Under the pieces are notes generated by a model, which saw nothing but the letters and a program-made list of their open reading frames with translations, was not told the DNA's origin and ran no database searches. Of a DNA stretch of 64,000 nucleotides, positions 54,821-63,532 are shown in pieces. The stretch is from Paenibacillus barengoltzii NBRC 101215 (GTDB lineage Bacteria > Bacillota > Bacilli > Paenibacillales > Paenibacillaceae): assembly GCF_004000745.1 (NCBI RefSeq), contig NZ_BILV01000022.1, positions 1 to 64,000 on the forward strand, written 5' to 3'. The translations under genes and the position numbers were made by a program. Position 1 is the first letter of the stretch. Each line of letters opens with the position of its first letter.

Positions 54821-55014
54821 GAGGAAAGCCTCCTTTTTTTATGAAGGTTGAGATGTTCAAATTCCTCTGCTAGTGTATAGCTTGGATGTCACCGGAACGT
54901 TAGCCATGGATCAATGGAGTGTCAAAATCGTCATCGCACAGTAAAAGAAACGCAAAAAAGCCGCCTCCCACGCGTATGCGGTGAAGACAGCTTATAAGAA
55001 TGTGGACTTTATCT

Positions 55015-55785
55015 TTATGCTTCGGATTCGCTGACGATCAGCCGGAGTGACCCTGTCATGGTTGGCATGTTCCGATAGTGCCCGTATTTGCGGTCCCATT
55101 CCCCGGATTTCAAAGCATCGGCCAAACGCTGAACCAGGCGCTCCTCCACGCCTTCCGCCAAGAAGCCCCATGCTGACTGGGCCTGACGTACCTCGGGGAT
55201 CAGGAACGCTTCCGGACGGCCGTAGAAAGCTTCCTGGAATCCATCAATACAATCCAGTGGAATGGGCAACGGAATGATCTGCCCTCCCTCTCCCAGCGCT
55301 TCAAGAATGTCCTGCGGTTTCGGATAACGCCGCCGCTCGGCTTCGATCAGCTCCGGAAAATACTCAGCCGTCCAGAACGAATCGAGTGCATCCGGATCAA
55401 AGGTCAAGACGATGACGTTCCCTCGCGTCACCCTTCTCAGCTCCTGAAGGCCATGGCGAAAATCAGGCCAATGGTGGACAGTGACCATCGCCATCCCTGC
55501 ATCAAAAGCCTGATCATCAAAAGGCAGCGCATCTGCCCAGGCGTTGACGGCCGGAACTGCTCCGCGCGCCCTCCGCTGACTGCGCATCGTTGCGGAAGGT
55601 TCTACTGCGACGACATACCGGTCCTTCGGCTCATAGGACCCGGTTCCAGCGCCCACGTTGATGATCGTTTGGGCATCCCCCAACGCCTCGAACACATACC
55701 GCGCAATACGCGGATCAGTCCGCCGATATCCAGCGTAATTTGTCCCCTGTTGATCGTAATCATAAACGAGTTTTTCCAGGTTCAT
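55015..55785 (-). CDS. Class I SAM-dependent methyltransferase
   Basis: The 256-residue protein has motif I IINVGAGTGSYEP (residues about 40-52), motif II around AWADALPFDDQAFDAGMAMVTVHHWPD and VIVLTFDPDALD, typical of Methyltransf_11. ATG 55785 follows GAGGCAGGG. Substrate unknown. It diverges from the LysR gene over a 136-bp AT-rich region. Confidence 0.88.
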   Translation of the reverse strand: MNLEKLVYDYDQQGTNYAGYRRTDPRIARYVFEALGDAQTIINVGAGTGSYEPKDRYVVAVEPSATMRSQRRARGAVPAVNAWADALPFDDQAFDAGMAMVTVHHWPDFRHGLQELRRVTRGNVIVLTFDPDALDSFWTAEYFPELIEAERRRYPKPQDILEALGEGGQIIPLPIPLDCIDGFQEAFYGRPEAFLIPEVRQAQSAWGFLAEGVEERLVQRLADALKSGEWDRKYGHYRNMPTMTGSLRLIVSESEA

Positions 55786-55921
55786 CCCTGCCTCAGCTCC
55801 TTTTGGCATACGATTATATTTCCTGCTGAGGACATTGTAGTTGATTTAGACCCATAAATATAATATATCTTTATAAGTAAATCATAGATAAAAGTTATGA
55901 ATTGAAAGGGGCTTAAGTGGA

Positions 55922-56815
55922 ATGAACTTACACGCCTTGCGGTTGTTCCACGTCATTGCGGAGACAGGCAGTGTGACGCGCGCGTCGGAGCTGTTAAACA
56001 TCAGCCAGCCGGCCATCTCCGCCCAGATCCGTAAGCTGGAAAAGGAACTGGGACTGCCCCTGCTGAAAGCGCAAGGACGCGGCATCGCCTTAACCGACGT
56101 CGGGGACAAGCTGTTTACCTACAGCCGACGCCTCTTTGCGGTAGAGCAGCAGATCGAGCAGTTTTTGCAAGATTATAAAATGGGGGAGCTGGGGCATATC
56201 CGGCTGGCAGCCACTTATTTGCCCGCGCATTTCCTCGTCCCGACTTGGATCGCGAAATTTAAATCGCAATACGAGCATGTGGAGATGAGCATCAACACGA
56301 CAAATTCGACGGATGCGCTAAAGCAACTGCTGAATTTGGAGGTGGATTTGGCGATCTACGGCGGATTGCCAGAAACCTACCCTGAATCGGTTCATGCAGA
56401 GGAAATGTTCCGGGACGAATTGTGGTTTGTCGTCTCCCCGAAACATCGGTATGCGGGACAGCGCGTCTCCCTCCACGACATGGTCAGGGAACCTTTTGTC
56501 ATGCGGGAGATCGGCAGCTCCACACGGGAACGGTTTATGGCATTATGCCGGACCTACAATGCACAGGCGCCGCGCATCGCCTTGCAATTTAACGGGTTAA
56601 ACGAAACCGTCCAGGCGGTGATTGCCGGGTACGGGGCCAGCTTCGTTTCGGCGCTGGTGGTGAGGGAATACGTGGAGCGCGGACTACTGAGCCGCGTCTT
56701 CGTGGATGGCGTAGACCTGATGAATACGATCTCGGTCTATACGCGAAAAAATGAACCGCTGTCTCCAGCGGTCCAACGTTTTGTCGATTTGATCCGTGAG
56801 CATCCGCAGGGATGA
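55922..56815 (+). CDS. LysR-family transcriptional regulator
   Basis: The 297-residue protein has an HTH (NLHALRLFHVIAETGSVTRASELLNISQPAIS) and a LysR substrate-binding domain (about 90-290). It resembles CysL/YwfK-type regulators. GAAAGGGGC precedes the ATG. The divergent methyltransferase is the natural candidate target; palindromic AT-rich sequence (55855-55885) lies between. Confidence 0.88.
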   Translation: MNLHALRLFHVIAETGSVTRASELLNISQPAISAQIRKLEKELGLPLLKAQGRGIALTDVGDKLFTYSRRLFAVEQQIEQFLQDYKMGELGHIRLAATYLPAHFLVPTWIAKFKSQYEHVEMSINTTNSTDALKQLLNLEVDLAIYGGLPETYPESVHAEEMFRDELWFVVSPKHRYAGQRVSLHDMVREPFVMREIGSSTRERFMALCRTYNAQAPRIALQFNGLNETVQAVIAGYGASFVSALVVREYVERGLLSRVFVDGVDLMNTISVYTRKNEPLSPAVQRFVDLIREHPQG

Positions 56816-56829
56816 CGCCCGATATTTTT

Positions 56830-57999
56830 TCACGATACAGTCTGCTTCACAAACTCATAAAAAGCCAGCGCATCCGCCCAACTGCTGAAGCCGGCCTGTG
56901 CCAGCTTGTCGCTGCCGCCGCCTTTGCCTCCATAAGCAGAGAGATGCTCCTTGAAGAAGGCTCCGCAGGACAGCGAGAGGCTGCCGTTATGGGCCAGCAC
57001 CACCTTCTGTTCCGCTTCCGTGGCCAGCAGGACCGCTGCATCAGTTTGGGCCGTCAGCTTTTGGGCAAGGCTTTGCAAATCCTTCAAGGACTTGTCCGCA
57101 TAGATTTGCGCAATGATCCCGCCTTCGCGCTTCTCCAGCAGCTCACTTACGGTTACTTCGTCCATCGCTTCTTTTAACGTATCGTACTCCCGTTGCAACC
57201 GCTTCTGCTCATCTTCCCATTTGTCGAGGCGCTCCAGAATACTGTCCCGGCCTGTTTTTAATTTGGCGGTAATGGTTGCTAAAATGTGTTGCTGCTCCTG
57301 AAACTCTCTGAGGGCCCGGTACCCACATTTGAAAAAGATCCGAACATTCCCCTTCTGCTTCTCGGTCTTCAGCAGTTTAATCATCCCGATCGCACCGGTC
57401 GCCGCCACATGCGTACCTCCACAACCGTTGTACTCCACGTCTTCCATCTCCACGATGCGGACGCGGTCCACCGCCTTCGGAGGCTTCACCAGCGGCAGTC
57501 GGGACGCCTCCTCCTGGGTAACGAAGTAGCTGGAGATCTTGTGATTCAAATAAATATGACGGTTCGCTTCACGTTCAATCGCCTCCAGCTGTTCCGCAGA
57601 CAGTTCGGGACGTTCTACATCAATGGTGCAATAATCTTCACCCAGATGAAAGCTCACGGTGATCGCTTCATACAGCTCGCGACAAACCGCGGATAGCAAA
57701 TGCTGCCCACTATGTTGCTGCATGTGGTCAAACCGGCGATCCCAGTCGATTTCACAGCGTACTTCGGCCTCCTCTGGGAAACGCTCCACCTTATGCAGCA
57801 CGACATCGCCCTCACTGATCACATCCAGAACCGGAATCCCGCCAATCCGTCCGGTATCGTTGGGCTGACCGCCTCCATGGGGATAGAAGGCGCTCTCTTC
57901 CAGAACAACGTAAATGCCATCCTCCCGCTCCAGCTTGTCCTTGATGCGGGTGGTCCAATGGGTCAAATAGGCATCGTCGAAATATAGTCTTGTCGTCAT
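56830..57999 (-). CDS. Alanyl-tRNA editing protein, AlaX-L type (DHHA1)
   Basis: The 389-residue protein has the AlaRS-editing zinc site: HSGQH (about residue 96) and CGGTH (about residue 189), then a coiled coil (residues 230-275) and DHHA1 domain ending GGKGGGSDKLAQAG. It hydrolyses mischarged Ser- or Gly-tRNA(Ala) in trans. Convergent with the LysR gene. Confidence 0.93.
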   Translation of the reverse strand: MTTRLYFDDAYLTHWTTRIKDKLEREDGIYVVLEESAFYPHGGGQPNDTGRIGGIPVLDVISEGDVVLHKVERFPEEAEVRCEIDWDRRFDHMQQHSGQHLLSAVCRELYEAITVSFHLGEDYCTIDVERPELSAEQLEAIEREANRHIYLNHKISSYFVTQEEASRLPLVKPPKAVDRVRIVEMEDVEYNGCGGTHVAATGAIGMIKLLKTEKQKGNVRIFFKCGYRALREFQEQQHILATITAKLKTGRDSILERLDKWEDEQKRLQREYDTLKEAMDEVTVSELLEKREGGIIAQIYADKSLKDLQSLAQKLTAQTDAAVLLATEAEQKVVLAHNGSLSLSCGAFFKEHLSAYGGKGGGSDKLAQAGFSSWADALAFYEFVKQTVS

Positions 58000-58252
58000 C
58001 GCTTGGTTCCCTCTCTTTTTAGGTAACGTTCAATTTTGGATCCTCATCACCAAACTTCTTCCATCTACTATACCGAATAATCGCCGGACTTTACACCATT
58101 TCGTGATCTTGTCTGTTCGAAGAACCAAGCTCGCTTGTCGCCGTTGAGGCGCGGATCGTCCGGGTCCATCGAGGAACGGCTGCTCATGAATGGATCATGC
58201 CCACCCTTGCCCGCTCATATAATGAGGTGACAGGTCGAGGGAGGGAGCAAGG

Positions 58253-60181
58253 ATGGCACAGTACATGGGCGAGATCCGGGGAGAAATCCAACGGTTAACC
58301 GAGGAACTGATCGAGCGGCAGGAGTTGGACGGAACGTGGCGCTTTTGCTTCGAAAACGGCATCTCGATTGACGCTTGCACAATCATTCTTTTTCGTACGT
58401 TAAACAATGACAAAGAAGATTTGATCCGACAGCTGCACGATCGCATCCTTGCGGCCCAAGAACCAGAAGGCTGCTGGCGTTGGTACCATGACGACAAGGA
58501 AGGCCACTTGTCCGCTACGGTTGAGGCTTATTACGCTTTGCTGTACTCCGGGTACAGCAAGCCGGAAGACGAACCGATTCAACGGGCGAAACGTTATATC
58601 CTGGACCGGGGCGGCATTGGGCACGCCGGAAGCCTGCTCACCAAAGCCATTCTGGCCGCCACCGGACAGAGAGATTGGCCGACCTCCTTATCGCTCATCC
58701 CCATCGAAATCCTGCTATTGCCTGAATCGTTACCTCTGAACTTTTATGATTTCTCCGGATATTCGCGGGTGCATCTCGTACCGCTGCTGATCATGGCCGA
58801 TCGGAATTTTCGCGCCCGTTCAAAGCGAACGCCGGATTTAAGCGAGCTGTTTCTCGACGCGCGCAGCGAAGAGGAAGACCCGCTCACGCTTACTCCAGAA
58901 AGCCGGGAACCGCTGAAGCTCATCCAATCGGCCTTGGCGCATTTGGTAGGTACGCCGCAACGTATCCGCCATGCCGCCGTTAACCGGGCTGAGCAATATA
59001 TGCTGGATCGAATTGAAAGCGATGGGACGCTGTACACGTACGCCAGCTGTACGGTGCTGATGGTGTTCGCTTTGCTGGCGCTGGGATACGAGCCGCAGCA
59101 TCCGGTGATCCAGCGTGCGGTGGAAGGGTTATCTCAGATGAAGTTTGCGGTGGACCGCGGTGGCCAAGGGGGAACACGCTATGTCACGATCCAGAACTCT
59201 CCCTCTACCGTATGGGATACCGCGTTGATTTCCTATGCTTTGCAAAAAGCAGGGGTTTCACCTACTCATCCGGCCATCCAACGAGCCGCCGATTACCTGC
59301 GTGAGCGCCAGCATCACCGCCCTGGCGATTGGCAGATTCATAATCCGGGCATCGTCCCCGGAGGCTGGGGGTTCTCCGAGACGAATACGTTCGTCCCTGA
59401 CGTCGACGACACCACCGCCGCCCTCCGCGCCTTGTCCGCCTTTCATGCCGACGATTGTGAGGTATTAGAATCATGGAACCGCGGGCTTAACTGGGTTTGG
59501 TCGATGCAAAATAACGACGGCGGCTGGCCAGCCTTCGAAAAGAACACCAACAAAGAGATGCTCACTTGGCTGGCGATTGAAGGAGCAAAGTCCGCAGCCA
59601 TCGATCCTTCTGAAGCGGATTTGACCGGAAGGACGCTAGAGTTTTTGGGCAACTTCGCCAAGCTGAGCGTTCGACAGGATTGGGTGGCCCGCGGAGCGGA
59701 TTGGTTGCTGAGCCATCAGGAGGAAGACGGCTCTTGGTATGGCCGCTGGGGGATATGCTACATCTATGGAACCTGGGCGGCGCTCACCGGGCTGATGGCC
59801 GTGGGCATGCCCGCCGATCATCCGGGGATCGCGAAGGCGGCGGATTGGCTGAGGCGCATCCAAAACCCGGACGGCGGCTGGGGCGAATCATGCCGCAGCG
59901 ATCAGTTGAGGCGGTACGTTTCGCTTCAGGCCAGCATACCGTCCCAAACCGCCTGGGCGCTTGATGCGTTGATCGCCGTCCATGATCAGCCAACGCCCGA
60001 GATCGAACGGGGCGTTGCCCGGCTGATCGCGATGTTGTATGAGGAGGATTGGCCCTCCACGTATCCAACGGGAGCCGGGTTACCGGGTTATTTTTACGTG
60101 CATTATCACAGCTATCGATATATCTGGCCGCTCTTGGCCTTATCGCATTACGTCAACAAATATGGAGACGGTACGCATTAG
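58253..60181 (+). CDS. sqhC: Squalene-hopene/tetraprenyl-beta-curcumene cyclase
   Basis: The 642-residue protein has QW repeats throughout (AAQEPEGCWRWY, NDGGWPAF, QEEDGSWYGRWG, NPDGGWGESC) and the catalytic acid motif DVDD at residues 383-386 in FVPDVDDTTAAL. Length and motif match Bacillus SqhC, which cyclises tetraprenyl-beta-curcumene (made by YtpB) to baciterpenol A; squalene may also be used. The protein is monotopic on the membrane. GGGAGGGAGCAAGG precedes the ATG. No hpn/hopanoid genes adjoin, which favours the sesquarterpene role. Confidence 0.93.
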   Translation: MAQYMGEIRGEIQRLTEELIERQELDGTWRFCFENGISIDACTIILFRTLNNDKEDLIRQLHDRILAAQEPEGCWRWYHDDKEGHLSATVEAYYALLYSGYSKPEDEPIQRAKRYILDRGGIGHAGSLLTKAILAATGQRDWPTSLSLIPIEILLLPESLPLNFYDFSGYSRVHLVPLLIMADRNFRARSKRTPDLSELFLDARSEEEDPLTLTPESREPLKLIQSALAHLVGTPQRIRHAAVNRAEQYMLDRIESDGTLYTYASCTVLMVFALLALGYEPQHPVIQRAVEGLSQMKFAVDRGGQGGTRYVTIQNSPSTVWDTALISYALQKAGVSPTHPAIQRAADYLRERQHHRPGDWQIHNPGIVPGGWGFSETNTFVPDVDDTTAALRALSAFHADDCEVLESWNRGLNWVWSMQNNDGGWPAFEKNTNKEMLTWLAIEGAKSAAIDPSEADLTGRTLEFLGNFAKLSVRQDWVARGADWLLSHQEEDGSWYGRWGICYIYGTWAALTGLMAVGMPADHPGIAKAADWLRRIQNPDGGWGESCRSDQLRRYVSLQASIPSQTAWALDALIAVHDQPTPEIERGVARLIAMLYEEDWPSTYPTGAGLPGYFYVHYHSYRYIWPLLALSHYVNKYGDGTH

Positions 60182-60289
60182 CTCATGGAACTGTCCCTTG
60201 AGTCGTTTTCAAGATTCCTTCTGCCAGGTATTAATGGCGTTAAGACGAAGAACAGCTACCAGTAACGCGCCTCACTCGTTGCAGACGAT

Positions 60290-60427
60290 GAAAAACTGCA
60301 AAAATACAGTTATTTTTTGCGATTTAACTCCAATCAACTGTTTCAAGCAAAAAAACCTGCACTTTTGCAGGTTTTTCCTCTACTTCGGCGACTTGGCCGA
60401 AAAAAACTGCACTTTTGCAGTCTTTTG
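60290..60427. repeat. Hairpin-forming CTGCA repeat, three copies
   Basis: Copies at about 60290, 60350 and 60400 share AAAAA(C)CTGCACTTTTGCAG-type cores; each is an inverted repeat CTGCA...TGCAG within A/T runs, the second perfect as AACCTGC-AC-TTTTGCAGGTT-like arms. The stretch 60182-60488 holds these and no gene; they may terminate the cyclase transcript. Confidence 0.7.
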
Positions 60428-60488
60428 ACGGCGGTAGGGGCAGACAGAGCGGCGAGCAGCCAGCCCTTGACCCGCGAGACCCCAGGCG

Positions 60489-60710
60489 TCACTTCATCAA
60501 CCACCGAATCACAGCCATGATTAAAGAGAACACAACGCTGAGCACGATACACGTCACGATCGGGAAGTAGAACCGAAAATTGCCCCGTTCAACCGCAATA
60601 TCCCCCGGAAGCCGCCCCAGTTGCACGAACCTTCCCAAGAACATCCACAGCAAACCAATCACGATAAGAACCGCACCGGTAACGATCAGTATTTTCGGAA
60701 CGTTACTCAT
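60489..60710 (-). CDS. DUF2905 membrane protein
   Basis: The 73-residue protein has two helices (about residues 6-25 and 47-66) and the DUF2905 signature GRFVQLGRLPGDIAVERGNFRFYFPIVT. Function unknown. Good ribosome site AAGGAGACGGG precedes the ATG. Confidence 0.92.
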   Translation of the reverse strand: MSNVPKILIVTGAVLIVIGLLWMFLGRFVQLGRLPGDIAVERGNFRFYFPIVTCIVLSVVFSLIMAVIRWLMK

Positions 60711-60887
60711 GAACCCGTCTCCTTTTTATGTAAATGCTGTTTTGACCTCATCATACAAACCGTCGGCCGAAAAAGCAAACTCGAGGGCTCCTATAAGATT
60801 CCCCAAAACATACATATCAACCCGATCTCAAACATAGATATTCTGTAGAAGCAATAGTGCCTATACATAGGAAAGGCAGGGAACAAC

Positions 60888-61589
60888 ATGGCGGTTTCTT
60901 ATATGGATTTCACATCACCCAACGCACAGTTCACGTACGACGTTAACCGGAACACAACCTTCCGCAAAGATCAACGGAACTTCATCAACATGCTTTCCAT
61001 TCATCAGATAAACACGCTGGGGAATATGTCTTTTTTTGATACCTACCTCGACAAAGGCAACGTCGTCGAAATGCACATTCACCAAAACGCTTCAGAGCTA
61101 GTGTATTGCCTTTCGGGTGAAGTGGTGGTCTCAATCATCAACCCATTCACCAAAGAATTGAAGCATTACCCCACCCGTCCCGGATGGGCGACCAGTATCC
61201 CGCAAGGGTGGTGGCATTACGACACGGCGACGATGGATGGGACGCGGTTTCTGGCGATTTTTGATCAACCGATTCCAGAATTTATTCTCGCCTCCGATAT
61301 GCTGCGGCTGACTCCACCTGAAGCGTTCGCCCATACTTATTGTCTGGATGTAGAAAAAGTAAGAGCTGCGTTCGCCCCTCTAAATCAATCGGTAATCATC
61401 GGTCCTCCGTTGGGCTGTCATCAACCGAACCCGCAAGCTCAAGCGCAGCAAACTTCGACGCCACATACTTATCATCCGCCTTATAATCAGGGTTACGGGC
61501 TGCGGCCTTACCAACAGAGCGACGGCAATCCTCGCCGGCCGCAAGTCATCGGTAACGGCTGGGCGCATTTGTATCACGACGGACCCTGA
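60888..61589 (+). CDS. Cupin-domain protein with Pro/Gln-rich tail
   Basis: The 233-residue protein has a single cupin barrel: motif 1 NVVEMHIHQNASELVYCLSGEV (metal His x2, Glu) and motif 2 ending PQGWWHYD. A C-terminal low-complexity Gln/Pro/Tyr tail (about 180-233) follows. No signal peptide. Paenibacillus relatives are of unknown function; a spore role is possible. Confidence 0.85.
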   Translation: MAVSYMDFTSPNAQFTYDVNRNTTFRKDQRNFINMLSIHQINTLGNMSFFDTYLDKGNVVEMHIHQNASELVYCLSGEVVVSIINPFTKELKHYPTRPGWATSIPQGWWHYDTATMDGTRFLAIFDQPIPEFILASDMLRLTPPEAFAHTYCLDVEKVRAAFAPLNQSVIIGPPLGCHQPNPQAQAQQTSTPHTYHPPYNQGYGLRPYQQSDGNPRRPQVIGNGWAHLYHDGP

Positions 61590-61608
61590 ATCTACTTCGG
61601 TAAATGGC

Positions 61609-61642
61609 AAGACCCCCAATCTGCGGTTGGGGGTCTTCTGTT
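61609..61642. terminator. Bidirectional terminator
   Basis: AAGACCCCCA pairs with TGGGGGTCTT, followed by CTGTTTG; separates the cupin and fruK genes. Confidence 0.85.
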
Positions 61643-61649
61643 TGTTTCC

Positions 61650-62570
61650 TTATCCAATCTTCTCAATACTCACCTTCGCCCGCAGCTCCTCGATCAGTGA
61701 ACGCTCGGCCAAATCGTCGGAGAAAGCGGTAGCGCTGCCCGAGGCTACGCCGGCCCGGAACGCCTCCATGAAGTCTCCCCCTAAGGCGAGCGTCCCCGTA
61801 AATCCGGCGATCATTGAATCGCCAGCACCAACGGAGTTGCGCACCTTGCCGGGCGGAACATTCGCATGGAAGACCTCGTTATCACCGATCAACAGTGCGC
61901 CTTCCGCAGCCATCGAAATCAATACGTGCTGCGCCCCTTCTTCTAGCAGCTTGCGGCCGTATGCGATCAACTGCTCCCGTGTCTCTATCACGACGCCAAA
62001 CAGCTCAGCTAGCTCATGATGGTTTGGCTTCACAAGCAGCGGGTGGTAAGGCAGCGCCCGGCGCAGCGGTTCACCTGTGGTATCGATGACGAACTTTGCT
62101 CCTTGCTTTTGGCACATCTTGATCAGCTGCTCATAGTAGTCGGCAGGAAGCGAGGAAGGCAGGCTGCCCGCCAAAATAACCAGATCACCTTCCTTCAAAA
62201 CGGACAGCTTCTCCACCAAAGCATCGGCTTCTCCCGGTGCGATAACTGGGCCAGTACCGTTAATCTCCGTTTCAGCGCCATGCTTAAGCTTAATATTGAT
62301 CCGGGTCTCCCCGCCGCGAATGCGTACAAAATCAGCAGGAATCCCTTCATTATGCAAAGCTTCTTCAATAAAATCCCCAGTGAAGCCGCCAAGGAACCCC
62401 ATAGCTGTCGTGTCCGCCCCAAGCCGCTTGAGGATGCGCGAGACGTTAATCCCTTTCCCGCCGGGCAGCTTCAGGTCTCGGTTCATCCGATTGAGCCCGC
62501 CGAGCTGCAGGCGGTCAACCTCCACGATATAGTCAATGGAAGGATTTAAAGTAAGTGTGTAAATCATCAT
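61650..62570 (-). CDS. fruK: 1-phosphofructokinase
   Basis: The 306-residue PfkB-family kinase begins MIYTLTLNPSIDYIVEV and has GGKGINVSRILKRLG (substrate loop) and NSVGAGDSMIAGF (catalytic Asp, anion hole). It phosphorylates fructose-1-phosphate from the fructose PTS. GGAGG precedes the ATG. It follows fruR by 3 bp, but fruA is absent downstream. Confidence 0.93.
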   Translation of the reverse strand: MMIYTLTLNPSIDYIVEVDRLQLGGLNRMNRDLKLPGGKGINVSRILKRLGADTTAMGFLGGFTGDFIEEALHNEGIPADFVRIRGGETRINIKLKHGAETEINGTGPVIAPGEADALVEKLSVLKEGDLVILAGSLPSSLPADYYEQLIKMCQKQGAKFVIDTTGEPLRRALPYHPLLVKPNHHELAELFGVVIETREQLIAYGRKLLEEGAQHVLISMAAEGALLIGDNEVFHANVPPGKVRNSVGAGDSMIAGFTGTLALGGDFMEAFRAGVASGSATAFSDDLAERSLIEELRAKVSIEKIG

Positions 62571-62573
62571 GGA

Positions 62574-63326
62574 TTATCCTCCAATTAGGTTTGTCATTTC
62601 CGAGATGGGCTTACGCCAGTGTTCCGGAACCTGCTCTGTAATGAGGGCCGCCCGCTCCAGCTCGAACATCTTGGCAAAAGCAACATTCCCGATTTTGCTG
62701 GAATCGGCAAGTACATAGGTGAGCGAGGACTGCTCATTCGCACGGCGTTTTAATGCGGCTTCCTCTGGATCCGGCGTCGTATACCCCGCCTCGGGATGAA
62801 CCCCATTCGCCCCAAGGAAACACCGGTCAAACCGAAAATGCGTTAACTGCTCCAGCGCTAGGTTGCCGACCAGGGCTTTCGTGCGTTTTTTGCCCAGACC
62901 TCCAAGCAGGTACACTGGAATGTCTGCCTCAAGCAGCGCCTCCACTTGCGGTAAGCCGTTCGTCACGACGGTGATCGATTTCCCGCGCAGATAAGGGATC
63001 ATGGCCAAGGTCGTCGTACCCGCGTCCAGATAGATCGCCTCCCCGCTGCGAACCAAGCCCGACGCAACTTCAGCAATTTGCTGTTTTTGCGGGAGATGGA
63101 CGGCAGACTTCTCCGCCATCCCGGGCTCCAAACCTCCGGGCATCATCGGGAGCGTCGCGCCGCCATGTACCCGGCGAAGCAGTCCCTGTTCTTCCAAATC
63201 CGCCAAATCGCGCCTTACGGTGGATTCGGACGCTTCAAGCATGACGCATAGCTCCTGAAGCTTAAGCGTACCTGCCTCCTGCAACCGTCGCATAATCCGG
63301 CGATGCCTTTCTTCCGTTAACATCAT
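62574..63326 (-). CDS. fruR: DeoR-family repressor of the fructose operon
   Basis: The 250-residue protein has a DeoR HTH (LKLQELCVMLEASESTVRRDLADLEEQGLLRRVHGGA) and a sugar-phosphate-sensing DeoRC domain with YLDAGTTTLAMIPYL. First gene of fruRK; it should repress until fructose-1-phosphate binds. Confidence 0.93.
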   Translation of the reverse strand: MMLTEERHRRIMRRLQEAGTLKLQELCVMLEASESTVRRDLADLEEQGLLRRVHGGATLPMMPGGLEPGMAEKSAVHLPQKQQIAEVASGLVRSGEAIYLDAGTTTLAMIPYLRGKSITVVTNGLPQVEALLEADIPVYLLGGLGKKRTKALVGNLALEQLTHFRFDRCFLGANGVHPEAGYTTPDPEEAALKRRANEQSSLTYVLADSSKIGNVAFAKMFELERAALITEQVPEHWRKPISEMTNLIGG

Positions 63327-63369
63327 TCCCCTCCCAACTCCACCATCGGTTCATATCCTCAGCATAAAA

Positions 63370-63409
63370 CAATCATATTCTATCATAATCATTCAATTTC
63401 AATCAAATC
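63370..63409 (-). promoter_or_regulatory. fruRK promoter with TGATT direct repeats
   Basis: On the minus strand TTTGATTG, AATGATTA, ATGATAGA and TATGATTG follow each other in an AT-rich stretch overlapping TAGAAT (63377-63382) and TTGATT (63401-63406). DeoR-type regulators commonly bind such direct repeats, so autoregulation is likely. Confidence 0.5.
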
Positions 63410-63487
63410 CTTTCATTCACCATCACAGGACTTGAACGCTGTTTTCGTCCTCCAACGCTGTTCAAACCCCGATAACTAATATTCGGC

Positions 63488-63522
63488 GAAAAAAATCCCC
63501 CGGCAATAAAGCCGAGGGATTT
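63488..63522 (-). terminator. Terminator of the FnIII-CBM gene
   Basis: ATCCCTCGGC pairs with GCCGGGGGAT on the minus strand, followed by TTTTTTT. Confidence 0.8.
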
Positions 63523-63532
63523 GAGTCTCAGA

